A stretch of DNA of 64,000 bases from Roseimicrobium sp. ORNL1 (GCF_011044495.1 NZ_CP049143.1:6634001-6698000), one strand, 5' to 3'; shown: positions 35,752 through 46,269, counted from the stretch's first letter. Notes: generated by a model from the letters alone, not told the origin. Translations and numbers: made by a program.

Positions 35752-37041
35752 TCAGAACGTCACCCCCATCTGCACCCCCACTACGAACGCATCTCCAATC
35801 TTCCCCGTGCCACCTGGTCGCACCACATACTGCACACCCGGCTGGATGTAGGAGAACTTCGTGAGTTGATACCGATATGCGGCCTCCAGCACCATCTCAT
35901 AGTCGGGCCTTCCATCGCCGCGCGCCTCGACCGCGTCGGCATAGTCATCGCTGAATGAGCCATAGGCCATGCCGAAGATAAGATTGTCCGCATCACGTCC
36001 CGGAATCAGACCCGTGTACACTGCGCCCACATTGAGTTGCCACGGCATGATGGCGATGTTCTCATTCGGGTCGTGTGTGAACGCGCTCCACAGAATCAAT
36101 CCCTGGTCACTCCCGGCACGCTCGCGATAGACCATCTGATCCGCATGAATGTAGAAGCCGTAGGAGCCATCGGTTTTCTCCGTGCTCTTGAACTGGCTGA
36201 AACCATCCCACGGTGAGTAGTAGGCACCCACCCAGTAGTGCCCCGGCAGTCCGGTGTCCTTGTCTCCACCAAAGGTCGGCGTCCATCCCAGCTGCGTGAC
36301 CATCCACACGCCATCACCAGATTCGAACTGGAAGTCCACGCCATGCTTGTCGCGATCGAACACATCATCCTGCGCCTGGAAGATGCCAAACTGGAAGTTC
36401 GTCTCCGGCGTGGGATCCAGCCTCAGACGCGCCGCCCACGTGGCAAACGGATAGGCGGAGAACTGCGTATTGAAGAGCACCGCACGCAGGTTGCCATCGA
36501 ACGCATTGCTCATGTAGTACCCGTAGAGCGATGATGTATTGAAATCATCCGACGCACCAAAGCGCCCGATGCGAAGGGACGCCTTGTCATCCGCAAACTT
36601 CTGCTCGAACGCGACCTGATACAGGAAAATGGTCTGGCCACCGACGACCTGCATGGAATCAAACTGGCTGCCCACATACTCCTGCGTGATGCTGCGTCCC
36701 GAGCGGTTGATGGCGCTGATGAGGAAGGTCGCGCCATCCCAGTCCATCATGGTCTCCAGGTCGAACAGCAGACCAAGATAAAAATTGTCCGCAAACTCCG
36801 CGCCCTGGTCAAAGCCACCGCTCACATTGCCCGCGGCATTGATCACGTAATAGGAGTCCACGGTGAGCCCGGATTCCTTGAGCAAAGTGCGAAGGCCGCC
36901 CCAGTCACCCGTGGCATACTTCTGGTCCTGCCATCGCAACGGCGGCAGCGCGGTAGTTGGAGTGGTGTTGGCGACAGGTTCTCCAGCCACCATCGCAGTC
37001 GCGCAGAGGAGGCTGGCAAGGGGAAGGCAGGTGCGTTTCAT
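35752..37041 (-). CDS. OprB-family carbohydrate porin
   Basis: 429 residues from the Met at 37041, giving signal peptide MKRTCLPLASLLCATAMVAG. Beta-rich, with the OprB pattern: WGGLRTLLKESGLTVDSYYV, NFYLGLLFDLETMMDWDGAT, VAFEQKFADDKASLRIGRFG, and a terminal aromatic strand ending GVQMGVTF, as expected for an outer-membrane barrel. OprB proteins admit sugars across the outer membrane. It is the last gene of the fructose PTS cluster, 171 bp after fruK, so it probably brings fructose or fructosides to the PTS. Confidence 0.88.
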   Translation of the reverse strand: MKRTCLPLASLLCATAMVAGEPVANTTPTTALPPLRWQDQKYATGDWGGLRTLLKESGLTVDSYYVINAAGNVSGGFDQGAEFADNFYLGLLFDLETMMDWDGATFLISAINRSGRSITQEYVGSQFDSMQVVGGQTIFLYQVAFEQKFADDKASLRIGRFGASDDFNTSSLYGYYMSNAFDGNLRAVLFNTQFSAYPFATWAARLRLDPTPETNFQFGIFQAQDDVFDRDKHGVDFQFESGDGVWMVTQLGWTPTFGGDKDTGLPGHYWVGAYYSPWDGFSQFKSTEKTDGSYGFYIHADQMVYRERAGSDQGLILWSAFTHDPNENIAIMPWQLNVGAVYTGLIPGRDADNLIFGMAYGSFSDDYADAVEARGDGRPDYEMVLEAAYRYQLTKFSYIQPGVQYVVRPGGTGKIGDAFVVGVQMGVTF

Positions 37042-37212
37042 AAAGGGAGACATCGGGTGCATGACTGGGGGCGTGGTGAATGAGAAATGGGCATGAGGAT
37101 CCCCGGCACCGACGTGCTGCCGGTGAAGAGGGACGGGCGTATGAGCCCGGGGTGCAGGTCGCAGGTCTGTGCCTGCAGGGAGGCTGTCAGGCGCCGCCTG
37201 AAGCGTGCGGCA

Positions 37213-38145
37213 TCAGGTGATCATAACCGTGGACATGAGAGGTTCAAAATCTGGAACCGCGATGGCGCTGCTGAAATTTTTGGCGAGCACCCGCATGGAG
37301 GATGCCGTGGCAAGACGAGCCTGGTCCGCGAGCGACAGTCCACGAAGCTCCCCGGAGATGATGCCCGCCACCATGGCATCTCCCGCGCCCACCGTGCTGC
37401 GCACCTCCATGGCCGGTGGCGCAGCATGGATGCATTCGTCCTTCGTCACGAAGACCGCTCCCTCCGCACCCATGGAGACCACCACGAGTTCCACACCATG
37501 CTGTTGGAGGATTCCTCTCGCGGCCTCCACCACCAGTTCTCGTGTGTTCAACTCGGCTCCCATGAGCGTCGCGAGTTCATCGATGTTCGGCTTGATGATT
37601 TGCGGTCCGGCTTCCAGCGCATGGCGCAGCGGCGCACCGCTCGTATCCAGCGCCACCTTGCAACCACGCTGGCGCAGCAAACGGATGAGCGATTGGTAGA
37701 TGGTGACATCCACGCCTTCCGGCAAGCTGCCAGAGAGAACAAACCACGAGGCCGCCAATTGCTCCATGCCCGAGCGCAAAAGCCTCAAGGCATTGCTCGT
37801 AGGCGCGAGACCTGGGAAGTTGATGTCAGTCGTCTCCTTTTTCTCAGCGTCCACAATCTTGATGCCCACACGGGTGCTCCCCGCGAGATGCACAAAGTAG
37901 TCCGCCACCCGGGCCTCGTGAAAAGCCTGGTCGAACAAGGCGCGATTCTCCTCGCCGAGGAAGCCCGTGACGGCCACACGATGCCCCATGCCCGCCAGTG
38001 CGAGCGCGACATTCACGCCCTTGCCACCGGGGCGGTGTTGCACGGTCTCCACACGATTCACCCCGCCAGCCGTGAAACCGGGAATGGTGACGGTGCAATC
38101 CACCGCGGGATTCAACGTAAGCGTGACTGCTTCCAAGACGGACAT
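37213..38145 (-). CDS. fruK: 1-phosphofructokinase
   Basis: 310 residues, PfkB/ribokinase family. Converts fructose 1-phosphate to fructose 1,6-bisphosphate with ATP. Motifs: TLTLNPAVDCTVTIPGF at the N-terminus, QHRPGGKGVNVALALAGMGH (substrate and PfkB signature 1), GVELVVVSMGAEGAV, and the C-terminal anion hole and catalytic Asp in STVGAGDAMVAGIISG. Lies 31 bp after the EIIA-HPr-EI gene, in the fru operon, which fixes the assignment over other PfkB sugar kinases. Confidence 0.95.
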   Translation of the reverse strand: MSVLEAVTLTLNPAVDCTVTIPGFTAGGVNRVETVQHRPGGKGVNVALALAGMGHRVAVTGFLGEENRALFDQAFHEARVADYFVHLAGSTRVGIKIVDAEKKETTDINFPGLAPTSNALRLLRSGMEQLAASWFVLSGSLPEGVDVTIYQSLIRLLRQRGCKVALDTSGAPLRHALEAGPQIIKPNIDELATLMGAELNTRELVVEAARGILQQHGVELVVVSMGAEGAVFVTKDECIHAAPPAMEVRSTVGAGDAMVAGIISGELRGLSLADQARLATASSMRVLAKNFSSAIAVPDFEPLMSTVMIT

Positions 38146-38176
38146 GAGAGATGCAGGTGAAGTTTATTGACCAGAT

Positions 38177-40696
38177 TCACGCGGGCTGCAGCGCACGCAC
38201 CTGTTCCGCGGTGGAACATTTCAGCGCCATTCGAGCAAGGTTCTTCGCGGCGGGCAGAGACAGTTCACGCAATCGCGACTTCACCGCAGCGACGCTGGGC
38301 AGGGACATGCTCAACTCTGAAACACCGAGTCCCGTGAGAATGCTGGCGCCCAATGGGTCACCGGCCACACCGCCACACACACCGACCCACTTGCCCTCCT
38401 GAGTCGCCGCCTTCACCGTGAGATCGATGAGACGCAGTACGGCAGGATGCAAACCATCCACATGCTTGGCCAGCGCCGGATGCAGACGGTCCATGGCCAG
38501 TGTGTACTGGGTGAGGTCGTTGGTGCCGATGGAGAAGAAGTCCACCTCCTTCGCAAACTCCACTGCCATGAGCACGGTGGATGGCACCTCCACCATGATG
38601 CCCATCTCCACCGGAGCGACCCCGAGTTCCGCGCGCACCTTCTCAGCAGCTTCGCGCGCCGCATGGAAGTCCTCCAGCGTGGCGATCATGGGGAACATGA
38701 TCTTCACAGGCCCATGCTGTGCGGCGCGATAGATGGCGCGCAGTTGCGGAATGAAGAGGTCTGGACGACGCAGGCACAAACGGATGCCACGTACGCCGAG
38801 GAAGGGATTCTCCTCTTCCGGCAGAGTGAGGTATGGCAGTGCCTTGTCACCCCCGATGTCAAGCGTGCGGATGATGAGTGGCAGACCATTCAGCGCACGC
38901 ACCATCTCGGTGTAAGCCTGGTACTGCTCCTCTTCCGTCGGAGGCGCTGCGCGATCGAGGAAGAAGAACTCCGTGCGCAGCAGGCCGATGCCTTCCGCGC
39001 CTGCTTCCACCGCAGCCGCGGCTTCGGCAACCTTGCCGATGTTCGCCACGACTTCCACGCGATGACCATCGGTGAGGATGGCGGGCTTGTATCGGTTTTC
39101 ATTTTCCACATCGCGACGCACGCGCAGGTCTTGCTGGAAGGCCTTGGCAGATTCCAAGTCCTCCTGGCTCGGCTCTACATAAAAGAGGCCCGCACTTCCA
39201 TCGAGCACGCAGGTGAGACCCGCCTTCTGCTCCAGCACCGCAGGCCCGGCTCCCACCACGGCGGGAATGTCCAGCGAGCGGGCAATGATCGCCGTGTGCG
39301 AGGTGGGACCACCGGAGGCGGTACACAGACCCAGCACCTTGCGTGGATCCAGCTTGGCGGTGTCCGAAGGTGTGAGGTCATCCGACACGAGAATCACCGG
39401 CTCATCTGGCAGCGTGGCTTCGGCATGTTCGGCTCCTGCCAGAAGGCGCAAGACACGCTGCCCCACATCATGCAGATCCACCGCACGCGCGGCGATGTGC
39501 TCATCCGCGATGCCACGCATCTCGACCACTCGACGCTCGATGCCCGTCTGCCACGCCCATGCGGCACTCTTGCCGGTCTCAATGCGCAGCTTCACTTCGG
39601 AGAGCAGTTCATCATCCTGGATCATGGCCTGATGTGCGCGGAAGATGGCGGCATTCCCCTTGCCACTGCGAGCGCTCACCGCATCGTAGATTTCTTCAAG
39701 CTGCAACTCCGCCGCCTCCAGTGCACCGGCAAGTTCCCGACGTTCCAGTTCCTCCCCACGTCCCTGCTCCACCACTTGCAGCACCGTGGCCTGGAAGATG
39801 TGCAGACGACCAACGGCCAGTCCGGGAGAAGCGCACACACCCGCGATGGACCTGCCTTGTGAGGCGGGAGTCCACACCTGGGCATTGGCCGCAGGCGTGG
39901 TGGCATGTTCATCCGGCAGGTCGTCCAACCCCGCAGCCACGGCATCGCGCAAAGCCTGCAGTGCTTCGGTTTGGTCGGATCCGGAAGCCTGAATCACCAT
40001 GCGGCCACCTCCGGGCACACCGAGCTTCAACAGCGAGGCCATTGCCTTTCCATTCGCCACCTTGCCACCGAACTTCACGCGCACATTCGACTCAAACTCG
40101 CCTGCGACGGAAGCGAACGTGGTGGCCGGACGTGCATGGAGCCCTGCCTCACCGATGATGGCAACTTCTATCTGCTCACCGTCCACCAGCTCTTGAGTGG
40201 CCACACCCTTGGGTTGCTGACGATTGAGAGCATCCACGATGTCACTCACCTGCGTCGTCGTGGAGAGACGCTGCGCCGCTGCAGGATCATCCAGCACATC
40301 GGTGAGCGCGGCAAGAACACCAAGATGCTCGTCCGATTTCGCAGCAATACCGACCACGAGGTGCGCGGTGGAGCCATCATTCCATGTCACACCCTCGGGA
40401 ATCTGGACCACGCATACGCTGGTCTTCTTGATGAGCTCGCGGTCCTGGGGCATTCCATGTGGGATGGCAATGCCATGGCTGAGATAGGTGTTCGCCTGGC
40501 GTTCGCGCCCCAGCATGCTCTCCACATAGCCGGGCTCGATGCAGCCACTCTCCACGAGCACCTGGCCCGCAGCGCGGATGGCTTCTTCCTTCGTCTTCGC
40601 GCTCACGCGAAGGCGGACATTCTCAGAGGTGAGGGAAATCATGGCGGCAGGAAGGGTGCAGGATGACGAAGGCGGTGGTGTGTTGCGGGCGCTCAT
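38177..40696 (-). CDS. Fused PTS EIIA(Fru)-HPr-EI phosphotransferase
   Basis: 839 residues starting at the ATG at 40696, whose ATGA overlaps the fruA stop; the longer frame antisense to nothing but out of frame inside fruA is not coding. Domains: fructose-type EIIA (about 20-160, phospho-His in [12 protein letters not shown]), HPr (about 180-265, [13 protein letters not shown]), enzyme I (about 285-835, phospho-His in [15 protein letters not shown]-binding [10 protein letters not shown]-terminal CGGVAGDP). One chain therefore carries phosphate from PEP to the IIB domain of fruA. Triple fusions of this kind are known in proteobacterial fructose systems. Confidence 0.95.
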   Translation of the reverse strand: MSARNTPPPSSSCTLPAAMISLTSENVRLRVSAKTKEEAIRAAGQVLVESGCIEPGYVESMLGRERQANTYLSHGIAIPHGMPQDRELIKKTSVCVVQIPEGVTWNDGSTAHLVVGIAAKSDEHLGVLAALTDVLDDPAAAQRLSTTTQVSDIVDALNRQQPKGVATQELVDGEQIEVAIIGEAGLHARPATTFASVAGEFESNVRVKFGGKVANGKAMASLLKLGVPGGGRMVIQASGSDQTEALQALRDAVAAGLDDLPDEHATTPAANAQVWTPASQGRSIAGVCASPGLAVGRLHIFQATVLQVVEQGRGEELERRELAGALEAAELQLEEIYDAVSARSGKGNAAIFRAHQAMIQDDELLSEVKLRIETGKSAAWAWQTGIERRVVEMRGIADEHIAARAVDLHDVGQRVLRLLAGAEHAEATLPDEPVILVSDDLTPSDTAKLDPRKVLGLCTASGGPTSHTAIIARSLDIPAVVGAGPAVLEQKAGLTCVLDGSAGLFYVEPSQEDLESAKAFQQDLRVRRDVENENRYKPAILTDGHRVEVVANIGKVAEAAAAVEAGAEGIGLLRTEFFFLDRAAPPTEEEQYQAYTEMVRALNGLPLIIRTLDIGGDKALPYLTLPEEENPFLGVRGIRLCLRRPDLFIPQLRAIYRAAQHGPVKIMFPMIATLEDFHAAREAAEKVRAELGVAPVEMGIMVEVPSTVLMAVEFAKEVDFFSIGTNDLTQYTLAMDRLHPALAKHVDGLHPAVLRLIDLTVKAATQEGKWVGVCGGVAGDPLGASILTGLGVSELSMSLPSVAAVKSRLRELSLPAAKNLARMALKCSTAEQVRALQPA

Positions 40697-42465
40697 GCTG
40701 CGATCGGTTTCTTGAGAAAGAAGATGGCACCCGCGGTCACCCCAGTGCCGGCCACGATGGCCACGAGGTAGGCGAGCAGATGCGTCACCGCACCTGGGAT
40801 GATGGCTGCGAAGATGCCACCGTGCGGCACGAGGAACTGAACATTGCTCATCATCGAAATGGCTCCTGCCGTGGCGGACCCAAGGATGAGTGCGGGTATC
40901 ACTCGCAGTGGGTCCTTCGCCGCAAAGGGAATCGCGCCCTCCGTGATGAAGGACAGTCCCAGCACCAGAGCAGGTGCACTCGCACTCCGTTCGTCCGCGT
41001 CGAAGCGGTTCTTGAAGAGGAATGACGCGAGTGCCAACCCGAGCGGAGGTGTCATGCCTGCAGCCATCACGGCTGCCATGGGTGTGTACACTTTGCTGGC
41101 CAGCAAGCCAACTGCGAACGTGTACGCCGCCTTGTTCACCGGGCCACCCATGTCGAAGGCCATCATGGATCCGAGGATGATGCCCAGCAGCGCCGCATTC
41201 GTGCCACGCATGCCATTCAGCCAATCCGTCATGGCCGTGAGGATACCCTGCACCGGTGGTGCAATGACATAGATCATCGCCAGCCCCACAATCACCGTGG
41301 AGAGGAACGGCAGGATGAGCACCGGCTTCAAGCCCTCCAGCGTGGTCGGCAGCTTGATCTTCTCCGCGAGGAACTTCGTGAGATAACCTGCGAGAAATCC
41401 CGAAGCAATACCGCCCAGGAAACCCGCACCTAGATTTTGCGCCAGCAGTCCACCCACCATGCCCGGCGCAATGCCCGGACGATCCGCGATGGAAAACGCA
41501 ATGAATCCCGAAAGCACCGCCACAAACAAATGAAAGGCCGCGCCTCCACCAATCTGACTCAGCGCTGCGGCAAGCGTGCCTTTTTGATCACCGGCAAAGA
41601 TGCCGCCAAAGGCGAACGCCAGTGCGATGGCCAGGCCACCTGCAATCACGATAGGCAGCATGTACGACACACCAGTCATGAGATGCTTGTAAGGCCCTGT
41701 GCGTGCCGCGGACCGTGCGGCCTTCGCGGCTTCCACACTGGAGGCCAGATCCATGCCACCCACTGCTGCTTCAGGTTGCTTCAAGGCCGTCTCAATCACC
41801 TCGCGCCCACTGTGCATCGCGTGCTTGGTGCTCGTCATAAAGAGGCGCTTCCCGACGAAGGGCGCGGTATCCACCTTCGTCTCCGCAGCCACCACCACCG
41901 CGTCTGCTGCAGCGATGTCTTCCGGTGTCAGCTTGTTCTTCGCGCCCACGGAGCCCTGCGTCTCCACCTTAATCTCATAGCCGAGAGCCTTCGCCGCCTT
42001 CTGCAGGGCTTCCGCTGCCATGAAGGTGTGAGCAATCCCCGTGGGACAGGAGGTGATGGCCACGATGCGCTTGATTCCTCCAGTGGTAGTCGTCGTGGCA
42101 GCAGCGGTCACCGGCGCAGAAGCGGGTACAGGAACTGGAATGGGCGCGACCACTTCCGCAACAGGCGCTTTTGCCAGAGCCTGCTCGATCACGCGGCGCG
42201 TCTCGCGGATGGCCTCGCTCACCGGTACCTCCAGCGTGGGCTTGCCCGCGAAGCGACTCGTATCCACCCGGATGTCTGTGGCGAAAATCACCACGTCCGC
42301 CGCCGCGATTGTCTCATCGCTGAGCACATCACGAGGGCCGCTGGCACCCTGGGTTTCGACGTGGATGGAGTGCCCCATGACTTGGGCCGTCTTCTTCAAG
42401 GCTTCCGCTGCCAGGAAGGTATGCGCTATCCCCGTGGGGCAGGAAGTGAGGGCGACGATTTTCAT
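40693..42465 (-). CDS. fruA: PTS fructose transporter IIB'-IIB-IIC
   Basis: 590 residues. Two tandem IIB domains: [20 protein letters not shown] (Cys9) and [20 protein letters not shown] (about residue 140), joined by a Pro/Ala/Thr-rich linker; the first may be the duplicated non-essential B' domain but keeps its Cys. The IIC part (about 255-590) has ~8-10 membrane helices ([41 protein letters not shown], ...). Imports fructose with phosphorylation to fructose 1-phosphate. First gene of the operon, divergent from the DeoR-type regulator, with which it shares the operator region. Confidence 0.95.
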   Translation of the reverse strand: MKIVALTSCPTGIAHTFLAAEALKKTAQVMGHSIHVETQGASGPRDVLSDETIAAADVVIFATDIRVDTSRFAGKPTLEVPVSEAIRETRRVIEQALAKAPVAEVVAPIPVPVPASAPVTAAATTTTTGGIKRIVAITSCPTGIAHTFMAAEALQKAAKALGYEIKVETQGSVGAKNKLTPEDIAAADAVVVAAETKVDTAPFVGKRLFMTSTKHAMHSGREVIETALKQPEAAVGGMDLASSVEAAKAARSAARTGPYKHLMTGVSYMLPIVIAGGLAIALAFAFGGIFAGDQKGTLAAALSQIGGGAAFHLFVAVLSGFIAFSIADRPGIAPGMVGGLLAQNLGAGFLGGIASGFLAGYLTKFLAEKIKLPTTLEGLKPVLILPFLSTVIVGLAMIYVIAPPVQGILTAMTDWLNGMRGTNAALLGIILGSMMAFDMGGPVNKAAYTFAVGLLASKVYTPMAAVMAAGMTPPLGLALASFLFKNRFDADERSASAPALVLGLSFITEGAIPFAAKDPLRVIPALILGSATAGAISMMSNVQFLVPHGGIFAAIIPGAVTHLLAYLVAIVAGTGVTAGAIFFLKKPIAA

Positions 42466-42469
42466 TGTT

Positions 42470-42550
42470 AATTTCGTGAATTAACGAAATTCTGCGAAAT
42501 TTTTCGAAAAATGTCGAGACTTTACTTTCGAAAACTTTCGATTCATCCAG
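42470..42550. promoter_or_regulatory. Candidate operator/promoter region of the fru regulon
   Basis: AT-rich, in contrast to its surroundings. Contains a perfect inverted repeat AATTTCGT-N6-ACGAAATT (42470-42491) and CGA motifs starting at 42485, 42495, 42505 and 42515, exactly 10 bp apart, then another pair at 42529 and 42539, also 10 bp apart. Four of these six continue as CGAAAA/CGAAAT. It lies between divergent fruA and the DeoR-type gene, the expected place for DeoR/FruR-type binding. Binding itself is inferred. Confidence 0.65.
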
Positions 42551-42594
42551 ATGTGGACCTTACGGTTTCTTTCGTTTAACCTTCGATACCTTCC

Positions 42595-43422
42595 ATGAGC
42601 CTCCCCAAAGGAAAGTCTGCAAAACCCTCCGCTTCAGCCGGGGACTCCGCTCCCATGACGCTGCAACGCCGCGGCCAGATCGTGGAGCTGGCCAATGAGC
42701 GCGGTTCCGTCCGGGTCGTGGAGCTGGCCGAGCGCTTCCGTGTTTCGGAGGTGACCATCCGCACCGACCTGGACCACTTGGAGCGCGAAGGCCGCATCGT
42801 CCGGGATCGTGGCGGCGCTCTTCCCGCAGCGCACACCCGCTCCGTGAGCACGCTGCCCGGCATGGAGCACCGCTCCCGTCTGAGCGTGGATGCGAAGCGC
42901 CGTATCGCAGTCGCTGCCACCCACCGCGTGAAACCGGGGGAAGCCATCCTTCTCGATGCCGGCACGACGGTGGTGGAAATGGTGCGCCACCTCACTGGCA
43001 CGAACGGCCTCACGATTGTCACGAATGCCCTGAACGTGGCCCACGCCGCCGTCGCTGCGACGGATGCCCGCGTCATCATGCTCGGTGGCACCGTGGGCCG
43101 CGACTCCGGCAGCACGCTCGGTCCCATGGCGGAGGACATGATGCGCCACCTGGTGATCGACCAGCTCTTCCTCGGAGCGCAGGCCGCCGACCTGGAGCAC
43201 GGCCTCACGGATACCAATATCGAAATCGCCCAGATCAAACGCGCCATGATCCAGTGCTCCCGACGCGTGACCCTGCTCATGGACTCCAGCAAGTGGGACG
43301 CCGCCGGCTTCATCCGCGTAGCGCCGCTCACCGCAGTGCACTGCATTATTACAGACCAGGGGTTGCCGGAGCAGGCTCGCACGGCCATTGAGAACTTGGG
43401 GATTGAAATCGAAACCGTCTGA
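42595..43422 (+). CDS. DeoR/GlpR-family transcriptional regulator of the fructose operon
   Basis: 275 residues. N-terminal HTH (about 22-75): RRGQIVELANERGSVRVVEL, then FRVSEVTIRTDLDHLEREGR (recognition helix of the DeoR HTH). C-terminal DeoR sensor domain: GEAILLDAGTTVVEMVRHL, TIVTNALNVAHA, VIMLGGTVGRDSGSTLGPM and LLMDSSKWDAAGFIRVAPL, with the sugar-phosphate-binding pattern. Divergent from fruA across 129 bp of phased CGAA motifs. By family and position it most likely represses fru genes and is released by fructose 1-phosphate. Confidence 0.9.
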   Translation: MSLPKGKSAKPSASAGDSAPMTLQRRGQIVELANERGSVRVVELAERFRVSEVTIRTDLDHLEREGRIVRDRGGALPAAHTRSVSTLPGMEHRSRLSVDAKRRIAVAATHRVKPGEAILLDAGTTVVEMVRHLTGTNGLTIVTNALNVAHAAVAATDARVIMLGGTVGRDSGSTLGPMAEDMMRHLVIDQLFLGAQAADLEHGLTDTNIEIAQIKRAMIQCSRRVTLLMDSSKWDAAGFIRVAPLTAVHCIITDQGLPEQARTAIENLGIEIETV

Positions 43423-43437
43423 TCCTCTTTCATCTCG

Positions 43438-44205
43438 ATGTTCGACTGGCTGACGCAGTACACCCTCATTGATACCCAACAGGCCTTCCTGCTTGCCGCC
43501 CTTGGGGCGCTCTGCATCGGCATGGCCAAGGCAGGACTCAGCGGCTGTGGCTTGGTAAGCGTGCTGCTCTTCGCCGAGGCCTTTGGCGCCAAGGCATCCA
43601 CGGGCATCGTGCTACCCCTGCTCATCTCGGCAGATTTCATGGGTTACTTCCTCCTGCGTCGAGGCGGGAAATGGCGGCAGATCATTCCGCTCGTGCCGCC
43701 GGCGCTCCTCGGCGTGGTCATCGGCTGGTGGCTCCTGGACAAGCTGGACAATCACCTTGCGCGCCTCGTCATCGGCTGGCTCATCCTCGCCCTCCTTGCG
43801 CTGAAGCTCCTGCTCGACTGGAAGCGGGATCAACTCAAGGAACTGCACAAGCATCAGGTCTTCACGTGGTTCCTCGGCGTCGCAGCGGGCGTCGCCACCA
43901 TGCTGGCGAATGCGGCCGGTCCCGTGATGACCGTCTACCTCCTCGCCCAGCGGTTTGAGAAGAGTGAATATCTCGGTGTGTTCACGCGGTTCTTCCTGTT
44001 CATCAATCTGGTGAAAGTCCCTTTCAGCGCCAACATTGGACTGATCCATCCCACGTCCTTGCTGACCAATCTGGTGTTGCTGCCGGCGGTGATCCTCGGC
44101 GCGGTGCTGGGGTGGAGGCTGGTGAAGGTGATGTCACAACGCGTGTTTGAGTGGGTTATTTTTTCCTTCGCCCTGCTCGCAGCTGCCCGGCTGGTGCTTG
44201 GGTAA
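43438..44205 (+). CDS. TauE/SafE (sulfite exporter) family membrane protein
   Basis: 255 residues, about seven or eight membrane helices. N-terminal TauE half FLLAALGALCIGMAKAGLSG and second-half repeat FTWFLGVAAGVATMLANAAGPVMTVYLLA are the diagnostic paired motifs. Family members export sulfite, sulfoacetate or related anions. The start is 15 bp after the DeoR-type stop, so it may be read through from that gene, but functionally it fits the sulfur genes downstream better (sigma-54 activator, methanethiol oxidase). Substrate not proven. Confidence 0.85.
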   Translation: MFDWLTQYTLIDTQQAFLLAALGALCIGMAKAGLSGCGLVSVLLFAEAFGAKASTGIVLPLLISADFMGYFLLRRGGKWRQIIPLVPPALLGVVIGWWLLDKLDNHLARLVIGWLILALLALKLLLDWKRDQLKELHKHQVFTWFLGVAAGVATMLANAAGPVMTVYLLAQRFEKSEYLGVFTRFFLFINLVKVPFSANIGLIHPTSLLTNLVLLPAVILGAVLGWRLVKVMSQRVFEWVIFSFALLAAARLVLG

Positions 44206-44241
44206 AACTCTGCCATTGCGGAGACGTGCGGCGGGGGCATC

Positions 44242-46197
44242 TTGGCTCCGGTGAAGAACAAGTCCGACAGCTTGAGCGAGGAGGCGGCCCTGCGTCTCAT
44301 CGTGGAGGGCACTGTGTCCGAGACAGGCACGGAGTTTTTCCGCGCGCTCGTGAGAAATCTCGCCGCCGCCGTGCAGACGGACGGAGCCTGGGTCACAGAG
44401 TACCTGCCCGATGCCAACCGTCTGCGTGCCCTCGCGTTCTGGTTTGGGAACGAGCACCTGGACGACTATGAACATGATGTGCCGGGCACGCCCTGTGAGG
44501 CCGTGCTGACCGAGCGGAAGCTGGTGCACTATCCGGATCGCATCGTGGAGATCTACCCGGAGGAACCGGACCTGCGAAAGTTCAACGTGGTGAGCTACCT
44601 CGGCGTGCCTCTCTTTGATGCGCGTGGTGAAATCATGGGCCACCTCGCGGTGATGGATACCAAACCGTTGCCATCCGAGCCACGCATCATCTCCCTTTTC
44701 GAGATCTTTGCCGCACGTGCCGCGGCGGAACTCCGCCGCCTGCGCACGGAGCGCGAGCTGCGCGCTCGTGAGGAGCAAGTGTCCGCGCTGCTGCAGAGCG
44801 TGATGGACGGTGTGGTTGTGCTCGATGCCTCCCTGCGCATTGCGAGAGTGAACCCCGCGGCGGAAAGACTCACGGGTTACACCGCGGAAGCGCTCATCGG
44901 GCAGGACTCCAAGTGGTTCCTCGCCGGTGAGAGCGCCAAGTTGATCGCCAACTGTACGAAGGAACTCGCGGGCATGCCACATGATGCGCGCCACTTGTGG
45001 ATTCCCTCCCAGCTCACGGTGCTACGTGCGGACAGGACCCGCTTCCCCGCAGAAGCCACGCTGTCCTGCTTCGAGAGTCAGGGGGGGCCTTTCTACACCC
45101 TCATCCTGCGCAATGTGGATGACCGCCTCACCGCCGAGCGCCAGATTGCGCTGCTCTCCGCGGAGCGCGAGTACCTGCGCGGCGAGCGCGCCCAGGAGTC
45201 CGTGCTGGGTGAGTTGATTGGCGCGAGCCGCTCCATGCAGGAGGTGCGCTCAGCCATCAAACAGGTGGCAGTGACCGATGCCACAGTGCTCATCCATGGA
45301 GAGACAGGCACAGGAAAGGAACTGGTCGCAGAGGCCATTCACGCAGCCAGCACTCGCAAGACGAAGCCGCTCGTACGAGTGAACTGTGCGGCGATCCCCG
45401 CCTCGCTCATGGAGAGCGAATTCTTCGGCCACGAGAAAGGCGCCTTCACCGGTGCGGTGGCGAAGCGTGAGGGCCGCTTCAGTCTCGCGGATGACGGCAC
45501 CATCTTCCTGGATGAAGTGGGCGAGCTGCCGCTGGACTTGCAGGCCAAGCTCCTGCGCGTGCTGCAGGAGGGTGAATTCGAACCTCTGGGCAGCACGAAG
45601 ACGAAGAAGGTGGACGTGCGCGTGGTCGCTGCCACCAATCGCGACCTTGCGGAAATGGTGAAGGAAGGAACCTTTCGTGAGGACCTCTACTACCGACTGC
45701 ACGTCTTCCCCATCGTGGTGCCACCGCTGCGTGAGCGAGGCGATGACGTGGTGCTGCTGGCAAATGCCTTCCTGCAGCGCTTCTCCGAGCGCATGGGTCG
45801 TCAGCTCGATCCACTGCATCGTGAGGATCTGCATCGCCTTTCCAGTTACGACTGGCCGGGAAATATCCGTGAGCTGCAAAATGTCATCGAGCGCGCCATC
45901 ATCCTAACGCATGGCACCCGCGTGAATGTGGCCGGCGCCCTGCCCGTGGCCGGTGTATCATTTCCTGATAGCATATCCGGCAGCGACGTTTCCGCCAAAC
46001 CTCGCATCCTCACCGTGGAAGAACTTGAGGCCTTGGAGCGTGAGAACCTGCGACGTGCCCTCGATGCCTGCGGCGGCAAAATCTCCGGTGCAAGCGGAGC
46101 CGCGCAACTGCTGGGCGTACCCGCCTCCACCTTCAGCTCACGCATGAAGGCGCTCGGTGTCGTACGCCAGGGTGAACAAGAGAAGCGGTCGGGCTAG
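44242..46197 (+). CDS. Sigma-54-dependent activator, GAF-PAS-AAA+-Fis HTH
   Basis: 651 residues from a TTG at 44242 (a GTG at 44251 is equally possible). Order: GAF (about 10-170; RALVRNLAAAVQTDGAWVTE, PCEAVLTERKLVHYPDRI), PAS (about 180-300; LLQSVMDGVVVLDASLRIAR), AAA+ (about 320-560; Walker A GETGTGKE at ~353, sigma-54 contact loop GAFTGA at ~400, Walker B GTIFLDEVGEL), and a Fis-type HTH (GASGAAQLLGVPASTFSSRM). No receiver domain, so the GAF/PAS part must sense a ligand or redox state. The gene stops 26 bp before a cluster of TCGCGA palindromes. Confidence 0.95.
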   Translation: MAPVKNKSDSLSEEAALRLIVEGTVSETGTEFFRALVRNLAAAVQTDGAWVTEYLPDANRLRALAFWFGNEHLDDYEHDVPGTPCEAVLTERKLVHYPDRIVEIYPEEPDLRKFNVVSYLGVPLFDARGEIMGHLAVMDTKPLPSEPRIISLFEIFAARAAAELRRLRTERELRAREEQVSALLQSVMDGVVVLDASLRIARVNPAAERLTGYTAEALIGQDSKWFLAGESAKLIANCTKELAGMPHDARHLWIPSQLTVLRADRTRFPAEATLSCFESQGGPFYTLILRNVDDRLTAERQIALLSAEREYLRGERAQESVLGELIGASRSMQEVRSAIKQVAVTDATVLIHGETGTGKELVAEAIHAASTRKTKPLVRVNCAAIPASLMESEFFGHEKGAFTGAVAKREGRFSLADDGTIFLDEVGELPLDLQAKLLRVLQEGEFEPLGSTKTKKVDVRVVAATNRDLAEMVKEGTFREDLYYRLHVFPIVVPPLRERGDDVVLLANAFLQRFSERMGRQLDPLHREDLHRLSSYDWPGNIRELQNVIERAIILTHGTRVNVAGALPVAGVSFPDSISGSDVSAKPRILTVEELEALERENLRRALDACGGKISGASGAAQLLGVPASTFSSRMKALGVVRQGEQEKRSG

Positions 46198-46222
46198 GAG
46201 TGTGCGAGCGCACTCCCGGTTT

Positions 46223-46269
46223 TTCGCGAAGAAACCCACGGATTCTCGCGAATCGCGAAATCTCGCGAG
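46223..46269 (+). promoter_or_regulatory. Candidate activator-binding sites (TCGCGA cluster)
   Basis: Four TCGCGA hexamers begin at 46224, 46246, 46253 and 46263; the first lies in TTCGCGAA and the last in CTCGCGAG. They sit about 70-115 bp upstream of the -24 element at 46339, the usual distance for a sigma-54 activator site, and just after the activator gene. Binding is inferred. Confidence 0.55.

Noticed and set aside
38447-39862. 471-codon plus-strand frame
   Set aside because: Antisense to the EIIA-HPr-EI gene; no family resemblance.
40697-41224. N-terminal extension of the EIIA-HPr-EI frame
   Set aside because: The extra codons lie out of frame inside fruA, and an ATG overlapping the fruA stop gives the proper EIIA start.
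42499-42512. TTTTTCGAAAAA palindrome as an intrinsic terminator
   Set aside because: It lies upstream of both divergent genes, is AT-only except for CG, and fits the phased operator pattern better.
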